DNA of 14,541 nucleotides from a bacterium (GTDB lineage: Bacteria; Patescibacteriota; Minisyncoccia; Phycocordibacterales; GCA-002787175): NCBI GenBank assembly GCA_030689285.1, contig JAUYJM010000020.1, positions 1 to 14,541 on the forward strand, given 5' to 3'. Positions 7,170 to 13,450 of this stretch are shown one piece after another (within the stretch, counting starts at the first letter, position 1; each line of letters opens with the position of its first letter). The translations under genes and the position numbers were made by a program. The notes beneath the pieces were generated by a model. The model was not told where the DNA came from. It saw nothing but the letters and a program-made list of their open reading frames with translations, and searched no databases.

Positions 7170-7178
7170 TGTGGATAA
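7170..7178 (-). promoter_or_regulatory. Exact DnaA-box 9-mer (copy 1)
   Basis: TGTGGATAA is the reverse complement of TTATCCACA, a perfect consensus DnaA box. It sits inside a 12-base word, GGCTGTGGATAA, that recurs at 7414-7425 in the same orientation. Function as a DnaA site is inferred from sequence only. Confidence 0.5.
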
Positions 7179-7199
7179 GTCGCCGTTATTGTCTGTTTT

Positions 7200-7389
7200 A
7201 TACCATCCCCAATTAATGCTTCCACAATAATCTTACCCTAAATTTCGAGCGAAAGACGAGTCGGAGCGCGAGCCTTATCGAGATAAGGCGAGCCCCGTTA
7301 GAGCGTACGCTCTAACGGGGCGAGAGCGAGACGAAGTCTTGTAGCCGAAATTTGGGGTAAGATGTGGAATGGTTAATTGGGGATGGTAT
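7200..7389. repeat. 190-bp nested palindromic element (MITE-like)
   Basis: The ends are perfect inverted repeats: ATACCATCCCCAATTAA (7200-7216) and TTAATTGGGGATGGTAT (7373-7389). The pairing continues inward with small differences through TTCCACA, ATCTTACCC and AAATTTCG on the left, matched near 7346-7370 on the right. The core holds a hairpin CCTTAT-CGAG-ATAAGG (7273-7288) and a perfect 28-bp palindrome (7293-7320, half-site CCCCGTTAGAGCGT). No ORF is inside. Size and end structure suit a non-autonomous mobile element or a large structured RNA/DNA site. No target duplication is obvious beyond the flanking bases. Confidence 0.8.
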
Positions 7390-7416
7390 TACTCCACAGG
7401 TTAAAGGTTTTTTGGC

Positions 7417-7425
7417 TGTGGATAA
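7417..7425 (-). promoter_or_regulatory. Exact DnaA-box 9-mer (copy 2)
   Basis: This is a second exact TGTGGATAA, 247 bp from the first, on the other side of the palindromic element and just ahead of the MraZ boxes. It shares the extended word GGCTGTGGATAA with copy 1. It may be a DnaA regulatory site for the mraZ cluster or part of a duplicated flank. Confidence 0.5.
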
Positions 7426-7438
7426 CTTTTATTAGTAA

Positions 7439-7484
7439 AGTGGGAGAAAGTGTTATAAACTACCATCTAGTGGTATGAAGTGGT
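7439..7484 (+). promoter_or_regulatory. MraZ-type operator boxes in 10-bp register
   Basis: AGTGGG (7439-7444), AGTGTT (7449-7454), AGTGGT (7469-7474) and AGTGGT (7479-7484) are spaced by 10, 20 and 10 bp, all on the same helical face. MraZ in other bacteria binds direct TGGG or GTGG repeats with 10-bp periodicity upstream of its own gene, so these are likely autoregulatory sites. The third position of the array (7459) lacks the motif. Confidence 0.6.
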
Positions 7485-7492
7485 AAATGGCC

Positions 7493-7498
7493 GATACT
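7493..7498 (+). promoter_or_regulatory. Candidate -10 of the mraZ operon
   Basis: GATACT at 7493-7498 matches TATAAT at four of six bases. A 17-nt spacing puts its -35 in the last MraZ boxes (7470-7475), where bound MraZ would block RNA polymerase. The transcript would start near 7505. The choice is tentative because an alternative TATAAA lies at 7454-7459. Confidence 0.35.
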
Positions 7499-7515
7499 AC
7501 TCTACCCATTTTGTT

Positions 7516-7605
7516 ATGAAAAACAAAAAGATTTACATCTGCGTGTTTAAGGGAAAACGATACAAAATTTCTCTGAAAATTCGCGAAAAAGTCGCGGTTA
7601 AATAA
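7516..7605 (+). CDS. Possible 29-aa basic leader peptide ahead of mraZ
   Basis: An ATG at 7516 opens 29 codons ending in TAA at 7603-7605. The product begins MKNKKIYICVFKGKRY and is strongly basic (about 11 Lys/Arg). It lies between the MraZ boxes and mraZ, 18 nt after the candidate -10, so its start codon would be near the 5' end of the transcript. There is no Shine-Dalgarno site and I recognise no homologue. It may be a leader peptide, a small regulatory protein or chance. Confidence 0.3.
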   Translation: MKNKKIYICVFKGKRYKISLKIREKVAVK

Positions 7606-7674
7606 CAGAGCGCCACGCTTGTAGGACTTCGTCTGTCTAGCTAGCTTTTTTAGAGCGTTTTACGCTTCAATCCT

Positions 7675-8112
7675 ATGCTTATAGGCGAATACACACACAC
7701 CATAGACGACAAAAATCGCGTATCCTTGCCTTCCAAGTTTCGTCAGGAGATGGGCAAGAAGGTTGTGGTGACTCGTGGTCTTGATAACTGCCTTTTTCTG
7801 TATCCTCTGAAGGAGTGGAAAAAGATTTCCGAAAAGTTTGGAGAACTTTCGTTTAGCCACGCGGACACCAGAGGTTTCAACCGATTTCTGTTTTCGGGCG
7901 CCGCGGAGGTAGAGGTAGATTCTCTAGGCAGGATGCTCGTTCCGGACTTTCTGAAAGATTTTGCTCGGCTTAGTGAAAAAGTGGTTTTCGCCGGAGTGCA
8001 TAACAGAGTTGAAATATGGAATGTGCGTAGTTGGGCGGATTATAAAGGCCGAATTGAAAAACAGGGAGACGCGCTCGCGGAAAAGCTCGGTGGTGGCGCG
8101 GTTCATCACTAA
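7675..8112 (+). CDS. mraZ: Transcriptional regulator MraZ
   Basis: MraZ is the DNA-binding repressor/activator at the head of division and cell-wall clusters. It forms ring-shaped oligomers of AbrB/SpoVT-type double domains. The 145-aa product shows both repeats: DDKNRVSLPSKFR (residues 11-23) and VDSLGRMLVPDFL (81-93), with the N-terminus MLIGEYTHTID typical of the family. Length is normal. The ATG at 7675 has no clear Shine-Dalgarno site. It leads a tight operon: rsmH starts 2 nt after its stop. The boxes at 7439-7484 are probably its own operator. Confidence 0.96.
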   Translation: MLIGEYTHTIDDKNRVSLPSKFRQEMGKKVVVTRGLDNCLFLYPLKEWKKISEKFGELSFSHADTRGFNRFLFSGAAEVEVDSLGRMLVPDFLKDFARLSEKVVFAGVHNRVEIWNVRSWADYKGRIEKQGDALAEKLGGGAVHH

Positions 8113-8114
8113 AT

Positions 8115-9005
8115 ATGGCTCATATTCCAGTTTTGGTGGATGAAGTAATAGAGGGATTAGCGTTGTCACCAGGAAGTGTATTAATGGACGGGACGCTTGG
8201 AGAGGGAGGCCATAGCGAGGCCATCGCGAAGGCGCTTTGTGGCGACATCACCATAATAGGGATTGACCGCGATGAGAAATCACTTAAGGTTGCTTCAAAA
8301 CGTGTCGGTAATGCGGCGAAGAAATTTATCCCGTGGCTCGGAAACTTTGCCGATATGGATGGGGCTCTAAAAGAAGCGGGAGTTGAGAAAGTTCACGGAA
8401 TACTTTTAGACCTCGGTTGGAACTCCGGCCAGCTTGAATCGGGTAAAGGATTTTCTTTTAGAAAAAACGAGCCGCTTCTTATGACTTACGATGCGGACGA
8501 AACAAAAGTTAAATTTTCCGCGAAGGATATTGTAAACGGTTGGGATGAAGAAAACATAGAAACAATTTTACAAAGTTATGGCGAGGAAAGATTTGCCGGC
8601 AGAATCGCGAAAAAAATAACCGAGGTAAGAGTTGGAAGACCGATAGAAACTACCTTTGACTTAGTGGACATTGTAAAAAGCGCGGTGCCCGGATTTTACA
8701 GAAACAGGCGCATTCATCCTGCGACAAAAACTTTTCAGGCTTTAAGAATGGCGGTCAACGAGGAACTTCAGTCACTTGAGAGGATTCTTGAAAAATTTCC
8801 AAATCTCTTGAAACCTAAGGGAAGAATGGCGGTAATAACTTTCCATAGCTTGGAGGCAAGGATTGTCAAAACCAGGTTTCGTGAGCTGGAGCAAAAAGCA
8901 GTCGGAAAACTTGTAAATAAGAAAGCTATACTGCCAAGCCGCGTGGAAACGCTTGATAATCCGAGAGCTCGCAGCGCGCAACTTCGTGTTTTTGAAAAGG
9001 TATAA
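8115..9005 (+). CDS. rsmH: 16S rRNA (cytosine(1402)-N4)-methyltransferase RsmH
   Basis: RsmH methylates N4 of C1402 in the 16S rRNA P-site, using S-adenosylmethionine. The 296-aa product has the N-terminal HIPVLVDEVIEGL, the SAM-binding glycine loop DGTLGEGGHS (25-34) and the acidic strand end DRD (51-53). The segment usually reading DLGVSSPQLD is here DLGWNSGQLE (99-108). RRIHPATKTFQALRMAVNEEL follows from about 198, then ITFHSLEARIVK and the C-terminal NPRARSAQLRVFE. Size fits the family (about 300 aa). It is translationally close to mraZ (2-nt gap) and to the ftsL-like gene (2-nt gap), the standard dcw order. Confidence 0.97.
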   Translation: MAHIPVLVDEVIEGLALSPGSVLMDGTLGEGGHSEAIAKALCGDITIIGIDRDEKSLKVASKRVGNAAKKFIPWLGNFADMDGALKEAGVEKVHGILLDLGWNSGQLESGKGFSFRKNEPLLMTYDADETKVKFSAKDIVNGWDEENIETILQSYGEERFAGRIAKKITEVRVGRPIETTFDLVDIVKSAVPGFYRNRRIHPATKTFQALRMAVNEELQSLERILEKFPNLLKPKGRMAVITFHSLEARIVKTRFRELEQKAVGKLVNKKAILPSRVETLDNPRARSAQLRVFEKV

Positions 9006-9007
9006 CA

Positions 9008-9343
9008 ATGAATTTTATGAAAACGGCAACACTAAAAATAATTGATATGTGGGAAAGCGATATGGCCGCGGTCATTATAATTGCCGCCGCCTTTCTCTCC
9101 CTTGCCTCTTACGGCATGCTTGTCGGCGCGGCCACGCTTCATGTGGTTGAGCGAAAAATGGTTGAATCAAAAATCGTGGATGTGGAGAGGGAAGTGGTAA
9201 AGCTTGAATCCGCTTATTTTGCAAAGCAAGATGAACTGACCCTTGAATTTGCAAAGGAATTGGGCTTTACTGAAGTGGCGTCCGTTTTTTATGTGAACGC
9301 CAAGGAGGCAAGGAACGCGTTTTCCTTGAACGAGGCGATATAA
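9008..9343 (+). CDS. FtsL-like bitopic division protein (by position and topology)
   Basis: The 111-aa protein has one membrane helix (about residues 19-42, MAAVIIIAAAFLSLASYGMLVGA) after a short N-terminus. A helical, heptad-like segment (about 47-85, VVERKMVESKIVDVEREVVKLESAYF) follows, then a short tail ending in ARNAFSLNEAI. This is the topology of FtsL: a small cytoplasmic part, one membrane pass and an extracytoplasmic coiled coil. It also sits exactly in the FtsL slot between rsmH and the division transpeptidase. FtsL sequence is poorly conserved, so no residue motif proves it. It probably pairs with an FtsB-like partner and activates septal wall synthesis. The start at 9008 is 2 nt after rsmH; Met4 is an alternative. 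Confidence 0.65.
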   Translation: MNFMKTATLKIIDMWESDMAAVIIIAAAFLSLASYGMLVGAATLHVVERKMVESKIVDVEREVVKLESAYFAKQDELTLEFAKELGFTEVASVFYVNAKEARNAFSLNEAI

Positions 9344-9348
9344 TTTCT

Positions 9349-9539
9349 TTAAGAGCCTATCTCCAATCTCACATCCGAAGAAAATGGCAAAATTTCCAGG
9401 CAAAAGCCTAGCTGGAGCCCGAGCCATATCAAGATATGGCTCGGGTGAAGCGACGGCTTTTGACGAAAATTTTGCCATTTTAACGGATGAGCTTTAATTT
9501 GAGTCTTATTTTAGCGTTGAGATTGGAGATATGCTCTAA
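9349..9539. repeat. 191-bp palindromic element between ftsL-like gene and ftsI
   Basis: The outer inverted repeat is TTAAGAGCCTATCTCC and following bases (9349-9371) against TGAGATTGGAGATATGCTCT plus AA (9518-9539), with one mismatch and one indel. Inside, AAAATGGCAAAATTT near 9380 pairs with AAATTTTGCCATTTT near 9466, and AAAAGCC pairs with GGCTTTT. A perfect central hairpin is CCCGAGCCATATC-AA-GATATGGCTCGGG (about 9419-9446). There is no ORF. The first 29 bases of its left arm (9351-9379) recur exactly at 14371-14399. Confidence 0.8.
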
Positions 9540-9558
9540 GACCGGGCGCTTTTGCGGC

Positions 9559-9564
9559 TAAACT
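9559..9564 (+). promoter_or_regulatory. Candidate -10 ahead of ftsI
   Basis: TAAACT at 9559-9564 ends 9 nt before the ftsI ATG at 9574. No convincing -35 is visible. If used, the gene would have a very short leader and be expressed separately from mraZ-rsmH-ftsL despite the inserted palindrome. Confidence 0.3.
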
Positions 9565-9573
9565 ACAGCAATA

Positions 9574-11268
9574 ATGTTTAGAACTCGTTTTATTTCTGCG
9601 TGCATTGTTTTGTCTGCGGCGCTTCTTCTGTGGCGCCTTTATTCGGTACAGGTGGTTTTTGGCAGTGAGTACGCTGAGAGGGCGGCCGGGCAATACGTGA
9701 GCGCCTCAAGCGACATTTTGAGCCGCGGAGCGATTTTTTTGACTACCAAAGCGGGCGAGAAGGTTGCCGGCGCGAGAGTCAAACAAGGTCACCTTTTGGC
9801 TATAAGTCCCGATAGGGTAGAAGGCGGTGAAAGCGCTTTTGAAAAAATAAATTCCGTGACGCCAGTAAACAAAGAATCCTTCTTGGCGAAAGTCGGGAGA
9901 AAAGGCGACCCATATGAAGAAATCTCGAGGCGGCTGGAAAAGGAGACGGCGGAGAAAATTTTAGACCTGAATTTAGCCGGTGTGTACATATATCCCGACA
10001 AGTGGAGATTTTATCCGGGACAAAGCTTGGCCGCGCACACCTTGGGAATTTTGGCGCGTGACGAAGAGGACAAACTGGTGGGAGCGTACGGATTGGAGAG
10101 ATATTATGAAGATGTTTTGGCAAAGGACAACGACTCTATTTACGTAAATTTTTTCGCCGAAATCTTTTCAAATATTACGAGACTGGTAAGGGCGGATGAG
10201 GAAAGAGTGGGCGATATCATAACCACCATAGAACCGGTAGTTCAGACTACTTTTGAAAAAGAGCTTCAGATTATACACAATACTTACAATTCAAGAATTA
10301 CCGGCGGAGTAATCATTTCTCCGAGAACAGGTGAAATATACGCGCTCTCGGCTCTCCCTACGTTTAACTCCAATGATTTCAAGAACGCGGACGCGTCAAC
10401 ACTTGGAAATCCCATCGTTGAGGATGTGTATGAATTTGGGTCAATCGTAAAACCTCTTACAATGGCCGCAGGCATAGATAGCGGAAAGGTAACGGCGGCA
10501 TCAACCTATATAGATAAAGGGTTTCTTTCCGTGGACGGACTTACCATTTCAAATTACGACGGAAAAGGCAGAGGGCAGGTGAATATGCAGGATGTTTTAA
10601 GCCAATCCTTGAATACAGGCGTAGCGTATGTCGTGCAGACAATGGGGAACGACTCTTTCGGCAACTACATAAAAGCTTTTGGGTTTGGGGAGAGGACTGG
10701 CATAGATTTGCCCGGTGAAAGCAGAGGTCTTATCAGTAATTTGGACAGTACCAGAGATATTGAATATATTACCGCCTCATTCGGACAGGGTATAGCCACG
10801 ACTCCTATAGCGGTTACGCGCGCGCTATCAGCGCTAGCAAATGGCGGTGTGTTGCCGAATCCACATCTTGTAAGCCGCATTGACTATGACTTTGGACCGG
10901 ACAAAAAGGTTGGCAAGCAAGCAGGCAGGCAAGTTTTTATGAAAGAGACGGCAGACGAAGTGACAAGAATGTTGGTGAAAGTGGTGGATGAAGCATTGCT
11001 TCACGGCGAAGTAGCGCTTCCTCGATATCAAATTGCCGCAAAAACCGGAACGGCTCAAATTGCAAAACAGGAGGGCGGAGGTTATTATGATGATAAGTTC
11101 CTACATTCTTTTTTCGGATATTTTCCAGCTTATGAGCCGGAATTTCTGATATTTCTTTACACAGTTGAACCGCAGGGAGTAGAGTATGCCTCAAACACTT
11201 TGACCAAACCCTTTATGACAATGACAAAGTTTTTGATAAATTATTATGAAATACCGCCAGACAGGTAA
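9574..11268 (+). CDS. ftsI: Penicillin-binding protein, FtsI/PBP2-type septal transpeptidase
   Basis: This is a class B PBP that cross-links peptidoglycan at the division site. The 564-aa product has an N-terminal signal anchor (about residues 6-27, FISACIVLSAALLLWRLYSVQV) and a dimerisation/pedestal region. The pedestal has AHTLGILARDEEDKLVGAYGLERYYEDVL around 155-185. The transpeptidase domain starts near 240 (GGVIISPRTGEIYALSALPTFN). Active-site motifs are SxxK (S290-I-V-K293), SxN (S345-L-N347) and KTGT (K490-T-G). The usual FGQG segment is present (SFGQGIATTPIA). The position between the ftsL-like gene and murF supports FtsI rather than an elongation PBP2. It is separated from the ftsL-like gene by the palindromic element. 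There is no Shine-Dalgarno site ahead of the ATG at 9574. Confidence 0.93.
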   Translation: MFRTRFISACIVLSAALLLWRLYSVQVVFGSEYAERAAGQYVSASSDILSRGAIFLTTKAGEKVAGARVKQGHLLAISPDRVEGGESAFEKINSVTPVNKESFLAKVGRKGDPYEEISRRLEKETAEKILDLNLAGVYIYPDKWRFYPGQSLAAHTLGILARDEEDKLVGAYGLERYYEDVLAKDNDSIYVNFFAEIFSNITRLVRADEERVGDIITTIEPVVQTTFEKELQIIHNTYNSRITGGVIISPRTGEIYALSALPTFNSNDFKNADASTLGNPIVEDVYEFGSIVKPLTMAAGIDSGKVTAASTYIDKGFLSVDGLTISNYDGKGRGQVNMQDVLSQSLNTGVAYVVQTMGNDSFGNYIKAFGFGERTGIDLPGESRGLISNLDSTRDIEYITASFGQGIATTPIAVTRALSALANGGVLPNPHLVSRIDYDFGPDKKVGKQAGRQVFMKETADEVTRMLVKVVDEALLHGEVALPRYQIAAKTGTAQIAKQEGGGYYDDKFLHSFFGYFPAYEPEFLIFLYTVEPQGVEYASNTLTKPFMTMTKFLINYYEIPPDR

Positions 11269-11329
11269 TCCCCATTTACCGCTTTTGCTTAAGTATTTTC
11301 GCGCACGCGCCTGTAGGCCTTCCATGCAT

Positions 11330-12652
11330 ATGAAATTTCTCATCAAATCCATAATAATAAAAATTTTAACTTTAGAGGCGCGGCTCGCGCTTCGCAAATT
11401 CAGACCTTATGTTGTGGCCGTAACCGGAAACGTAGGCAAGACTTCCGCCAAGGACGCCATTTACGCGGTTCTTAAAACATCTTTTAATGTAAGAAAGAGC
11501 GAGAAAAGTTTTAACAGCGATATAGGAGTACCTCTTACTATTTTAGGGCTTTCAAATGGTTGGAACAATCCGGTTGTTTGGCTTAAAAATCTTCTTAAAG
11601 GGTTTATTTTGTGCCTGCCTAAAGTTTTATCATCCGGCTCTGTTCGTTATCCGGAGTGGCTGATTCTTGAGATAGGAGCGGATAGGCCGGGAGACATAGC
11701 CAGAATTACTTCTTGGCTTGCGCCGAATGTCGTTGTGGTAACTCGCATAGGCGAAGTGCCAGTGCATATAGAATACTTCGCTTCCGTAAAAGAAGTGATT
11801 CATGAAAAATCCGAATTGGTGAGGGCCTTAGCTACCGGCGGCCACTTGGTTCTAAACGCCGATGACGGCGAAGTTCTGGCGATGAAGGACTTGAGGGAGG
11901 GGAAGGTAACTTCTTACGGATTAAGTTCTTCCGCTTTCGCGCGCGGTAGCGGTTACAAAGTTATTTATGAAGGCAGGGCAATCAAAAGAAAACCTTGCGG
12001 TATTTCATTCAACGTGGAATGGGACAGCGGAACAATCCCGATAACTCGTAAAAATTCGCTTGGCGAAGGCCATATGTATCCGGTGCTCGTGGCATTCGCT
12101 GTCGGCTTGGAAAAAGGCATAAGTTTCGAGGTCTTGAAGGACAGTCTCAACTCTTATGAGGCCGCTCCAGGGAGGATGAAAATCCTGGAGGGAATCAAGG
12201 GAACGACTCTTGTAGACGATACCTACAACGCTTCGCCTGCCGCCACCTCAAACGCCCTTAAAACTTTCGCGTCGCTTAAAACCAGAGGAAAAAAGCACGT
12301 GGTGTTTGGCGATATGTTGGAATTGGGGAAATATTCTACTGAAGAACACAGAAAGGTTGGTATGGAAGTGGCAAAGTTTTCTCTGGACACTCTTATTACG
12401 GTTGGCGTACGCGCGCGCGAAATCGCGGAAGGGGCGCTTGACGGAGGTATGTCGGAACTCAACATTTTTCAATATGACGAACCTGCGAGGGCGGGCGAGC
12501 ACTTACAAAGCTTGCTAAATGAAGGTGATATAGCTTTGGTAAAGGGGTCACAGGGTATGAGGATGGAGAAAGTCGTGGAAGAGGTAATGGCTCATCCGGA
12601 AAAAGCGGCGGAGCTTTTGGTGAGGCAGGAAAAAGAATGGGCAAGCAGATAA
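11330..12652 (+). CDS. murF: UDP-N-acetylmuramoyl-tripeptide--D-alanyl-D-alanine ligase (MurF-like Mur ligase)
   Basis: MurF adds D-Ala-D-Ala to the UDP-MurNAc-tripeptide using ATP, in the cytoplasm. Positions count from the ATG at 11330 (440 aa). Visible are the P-loop VTGNVGKTSAKDAI (Lys at 37), KSFNSDIGVPLTIL, the Mg-binding-region strand LILEIGADRPGDI, and NADDGEVLA. The C-terminal MurF marks are PGRMKILEG, TLVDDTYNASPAATSNAL, VFGDMLELGKYSTEEH and VKGSQGMRMEKVVEEVM. The usual N-terminal UDP-binding domain (about 80-100 residues before the P-loop) is missing; only a basic, hydrophobic helix precedes the P-loop. About 30 hydrophobic residues (VVWLKNLLKGFILCLPKVL and flanks) are inserted between the GVPLTIL and LILEIGAD strands. 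Starts at 11324 or 11246 are open, but the 11246 start overlaps ftsI and adds sequence unlike the family. MurF is the best call; another Mur ligase is less likely. Confidence 0.88.
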   Translation: MKFLIKSIIIKILTLEARLALRKFRPYVVAVTGNVGKTSAKDAIYAVLKTSFNVRKSEKSFNSDIGVPLTILGLSNGWNNPVVWLKNLLKGFILCLPKVLSSGSVRYPEWLILEIGADRPGDIARITSWLAPNVVVVTRIGEVPVHIEYFASVKEVIHEKSELVRALATGGHLVLNADDGEVLAMKDLREGKVTSYGLSSSAFARGSGYKVIYEGRAIKRKPCGISFNVEWDSGTIPITRKNSLGEGHMYPVLVAFAVGLEKGISFEVLKDSLNSYEAAPGRMKILEGIKGTTLVDDTYNASPAATSNALKTFASLKTRGKKHVVFGDMLELGKYSTEEHRKVGMEVAKFSLDTLITVGVRAREIAEGALDGGMSELNIFQYDEPARAGEHLQSLLNEGDIALVKGSQGMRMEKVVEEVMAHPEKAAELLVRQEKEWASR

Positions 12653-12685
12653 ACATCCGCTCAAAATCTGAGTAATCAAGTCCCA

Positions 12686-12822
12686 AATAAAATTTTTTCG
12701 TCCTATCCCCGAAAGCTACGCTGGCGGAGTATTGGGCGAAAAATTTTTTGAGAACTCTTCCGTTCGGGAACACTCGCTTCGCTCGCTCTGTCTCCGCCAC
12801 GGGGAAACTCCCGTTTCCCCGA
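12686..12822. repeat. Palindromic repeat core, copy 1 (second copy at 14398-14532)
   Basis: The core begins AATAAAATTTTTTCG and continues TCCTATCCCCG. It forms an inverted pair with CGAAAAATTTTTT near 12738 around an inner AGC-TAC-GCT stem. It ends with a perfect hairpin CGGGGAAAC-TCCC-GTTTCCCCG (12800-12821). It aligns over its whole length (137 vs 135 bp) with the copy at the right edge, with differences concentrated in loops. It starts 34 nt after the murF stop. Confidence 0.8.
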
Positions 12823-12918
12823 TTCTTACAGAATCTGTCCACTTATTCGCTCTCGCAGACTCGAGCTGAATAAGTCTTGCGGAAGCTCCAAGTTTTCGCT
12901 TCCTCACCCCTTCCCACT

Positions 12919-12961
12919 ATTCTTCGTCACCCCAAAGCTTTGCTTCGGGGTGACGAAGAAT
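12919..12961. repeat. 43-nt near-perfect hairpin
   Basis: ATTCTTCGTCACCCC pairs perfectly with GGGGTGACGAAGAAT. The inner AAGC-TTT-GCTT also pairs, with one A-C mismatch between the two stems. No T-run follows on either strand, so this is probably a palindromic repeat or RNA-processing/stability hairpin rather than a classical terminator. Confidence 0.65.
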
Positions 12962-13038
12962 GAAATCTAAATCTATAGCAGCTCGATCCATTGAAGGGGG
13001 TTTGGCAGACAGGTAATTGCGCAGGAAAGAGCCGTATT

Positions 13039-13067
13039 TTTACACAAGCTTCCAAAAATGCTATGAT
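13039..13067 (+). promoter_or_regulatory. Strong promoter of tRNA-Glu
   Basis: TTTACA (13039-13044), exactly 17 nt, then TATGAT (13062-13067) with an extended TG at 13059-13060. Each hexamer is one base off consensus. It is the best promoter in the window. The tRNA begins 65 nt after the -10, leaving a 5' leader to be trimmed. Confidence 0.7.
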
Positions 13068-13131
13068 TTGCTTGTTTTTAATTCGCTGTTTGGAAATTAG
13101 GTGAATTAGAAATTGCGGCTTTGCAGCTGAC

Positions 13132-13205
13132 GGCCCTATCGTCTAGTCTGGTCAGGACGCCAGGTTCTCATCCTGGAAACTCGGGTTCGAATCCCGATAG
13201 GGTCA
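13132..13205 (+). tRNA. tRNA-Glu (anticodon CTC)
   Basis: The cloverleaf fits. Acceptor GGCCCTA pairs with TAGGGTC (one G-T pair). T8 and C9 are followed by a GTC/GAC D-stem with TAGTCTGGTCAG in between. The anticodon stem CCAGG/CCTGG encloses loop TTCTCAT with anticodon CTC at 13167-13169, reading GAG. The T-arm is TCGGG-TTCGAAT-CCCGA, with discriminator A at 13205. CCA is not encoded, so a CCA-adding enzyme must finish it. The D-arm resembles E. coli tRNA-Glu (CGTCTAG...AGGAC). Confidence 0.95.
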
Positions 13206-13226
13206 AAATTCTGATTTTGAGCTTAA

Positions 13227-13248
13227 GCAAAGCAACTGCTTGCTTTGC
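13227..13248 (+). terminator. Hairpin behind tRNA-Glu
   Basis: GCAAAGCAA-CTGC-TTGCTTTGC is a perfect 9-bp stem 21 nt after the tRNA. There is no T-run downstream (GTTCGGG follows), so it may be a weak terminator or a processing hairpin. Confidence 0.4.
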
Positions 13249-13301
13249 GTTCGGGATTTGAAGAGGTTCTCCCATGTTTTTGAGCTTTTCTTAAACTTTG
13301 A

Positions 13302-13433
13302 GTTACGAAACTCGCTTCCGATGGATTTCTTTTCAATGAGGAGGAAGCGGAATTTTTGGAACAATTTGAACAAAAACTTGAAGAAGCGGAAAAAATAATC
13401 AACAAGGAGATACAAGATATCTCACGCTCGTAG
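13302..13433 (+). pseudogene. Start-less 43-codon ORF remnant, coiled-coil-like
   Basis: The frame from just after the TGA at 13299-13301 to the TAG at 13431-13433 reads like real protein. An ASDGFLFNEEEAEFLEQF segment is followed by a KLEEAEKII-type helix ending in ISRS. It has no ATG or GTG; a TTG at 13356 would leave only about 25 codons. It looks like the 3' end of a lost gene whose 5' part was replaced after the tRNA. The family is not recognised, and chance cannot be excluded. Confidence 0.35.
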
Positions 13434-13450
13434 GTTTTAGGGAGAACGCC

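Larger units (their letters stand above)
12653..13131. other. Non-coding stretch: palindromic repeats and tRNA promoter
   Basis: No gene is supported. The stretch holds the repeat core at 12686-12822, a GATTCT-TAC-AGAATC hairpin (12821-12835), a CTTATTC...GAATAAG stem (12842-12874), the long hairpin at 12919-12961 and the tRNA promoter at 13039-13067. The word GCTTCGCTCGCT (12776-12787) is also present in the right-end repeat. Confidence 0.6.

Noticed and set aside
6698..7225. 175-codon minus-strand ORF over greA
   Set aside because: It is antisense to greA, crosses the terminator, and its composition shows no protein-like pattern.
7095..7510. Replication origin
   Set aside because: Two DnaA boxes alone are not enough: no cluster of boxes, no AT-rich unwinding region beside them, no dnaA/dnaN/rpmH neighbours and no strand switch of genes. 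Kept only as a DnaA-box observation.
12459..12907. Minus-strand ORFs over the 3' end of murF and the repeat core
   Set aside because: They arise from antisense murF and palindromic repeat DNA, with no start context or recognisable domain.
12960..13016. 18-codon ORF starting in the 12919-12961 hairpin
   Set aside because: Too short, no Shine-Dalgarno site, and it begins inside a palindromic repeat.
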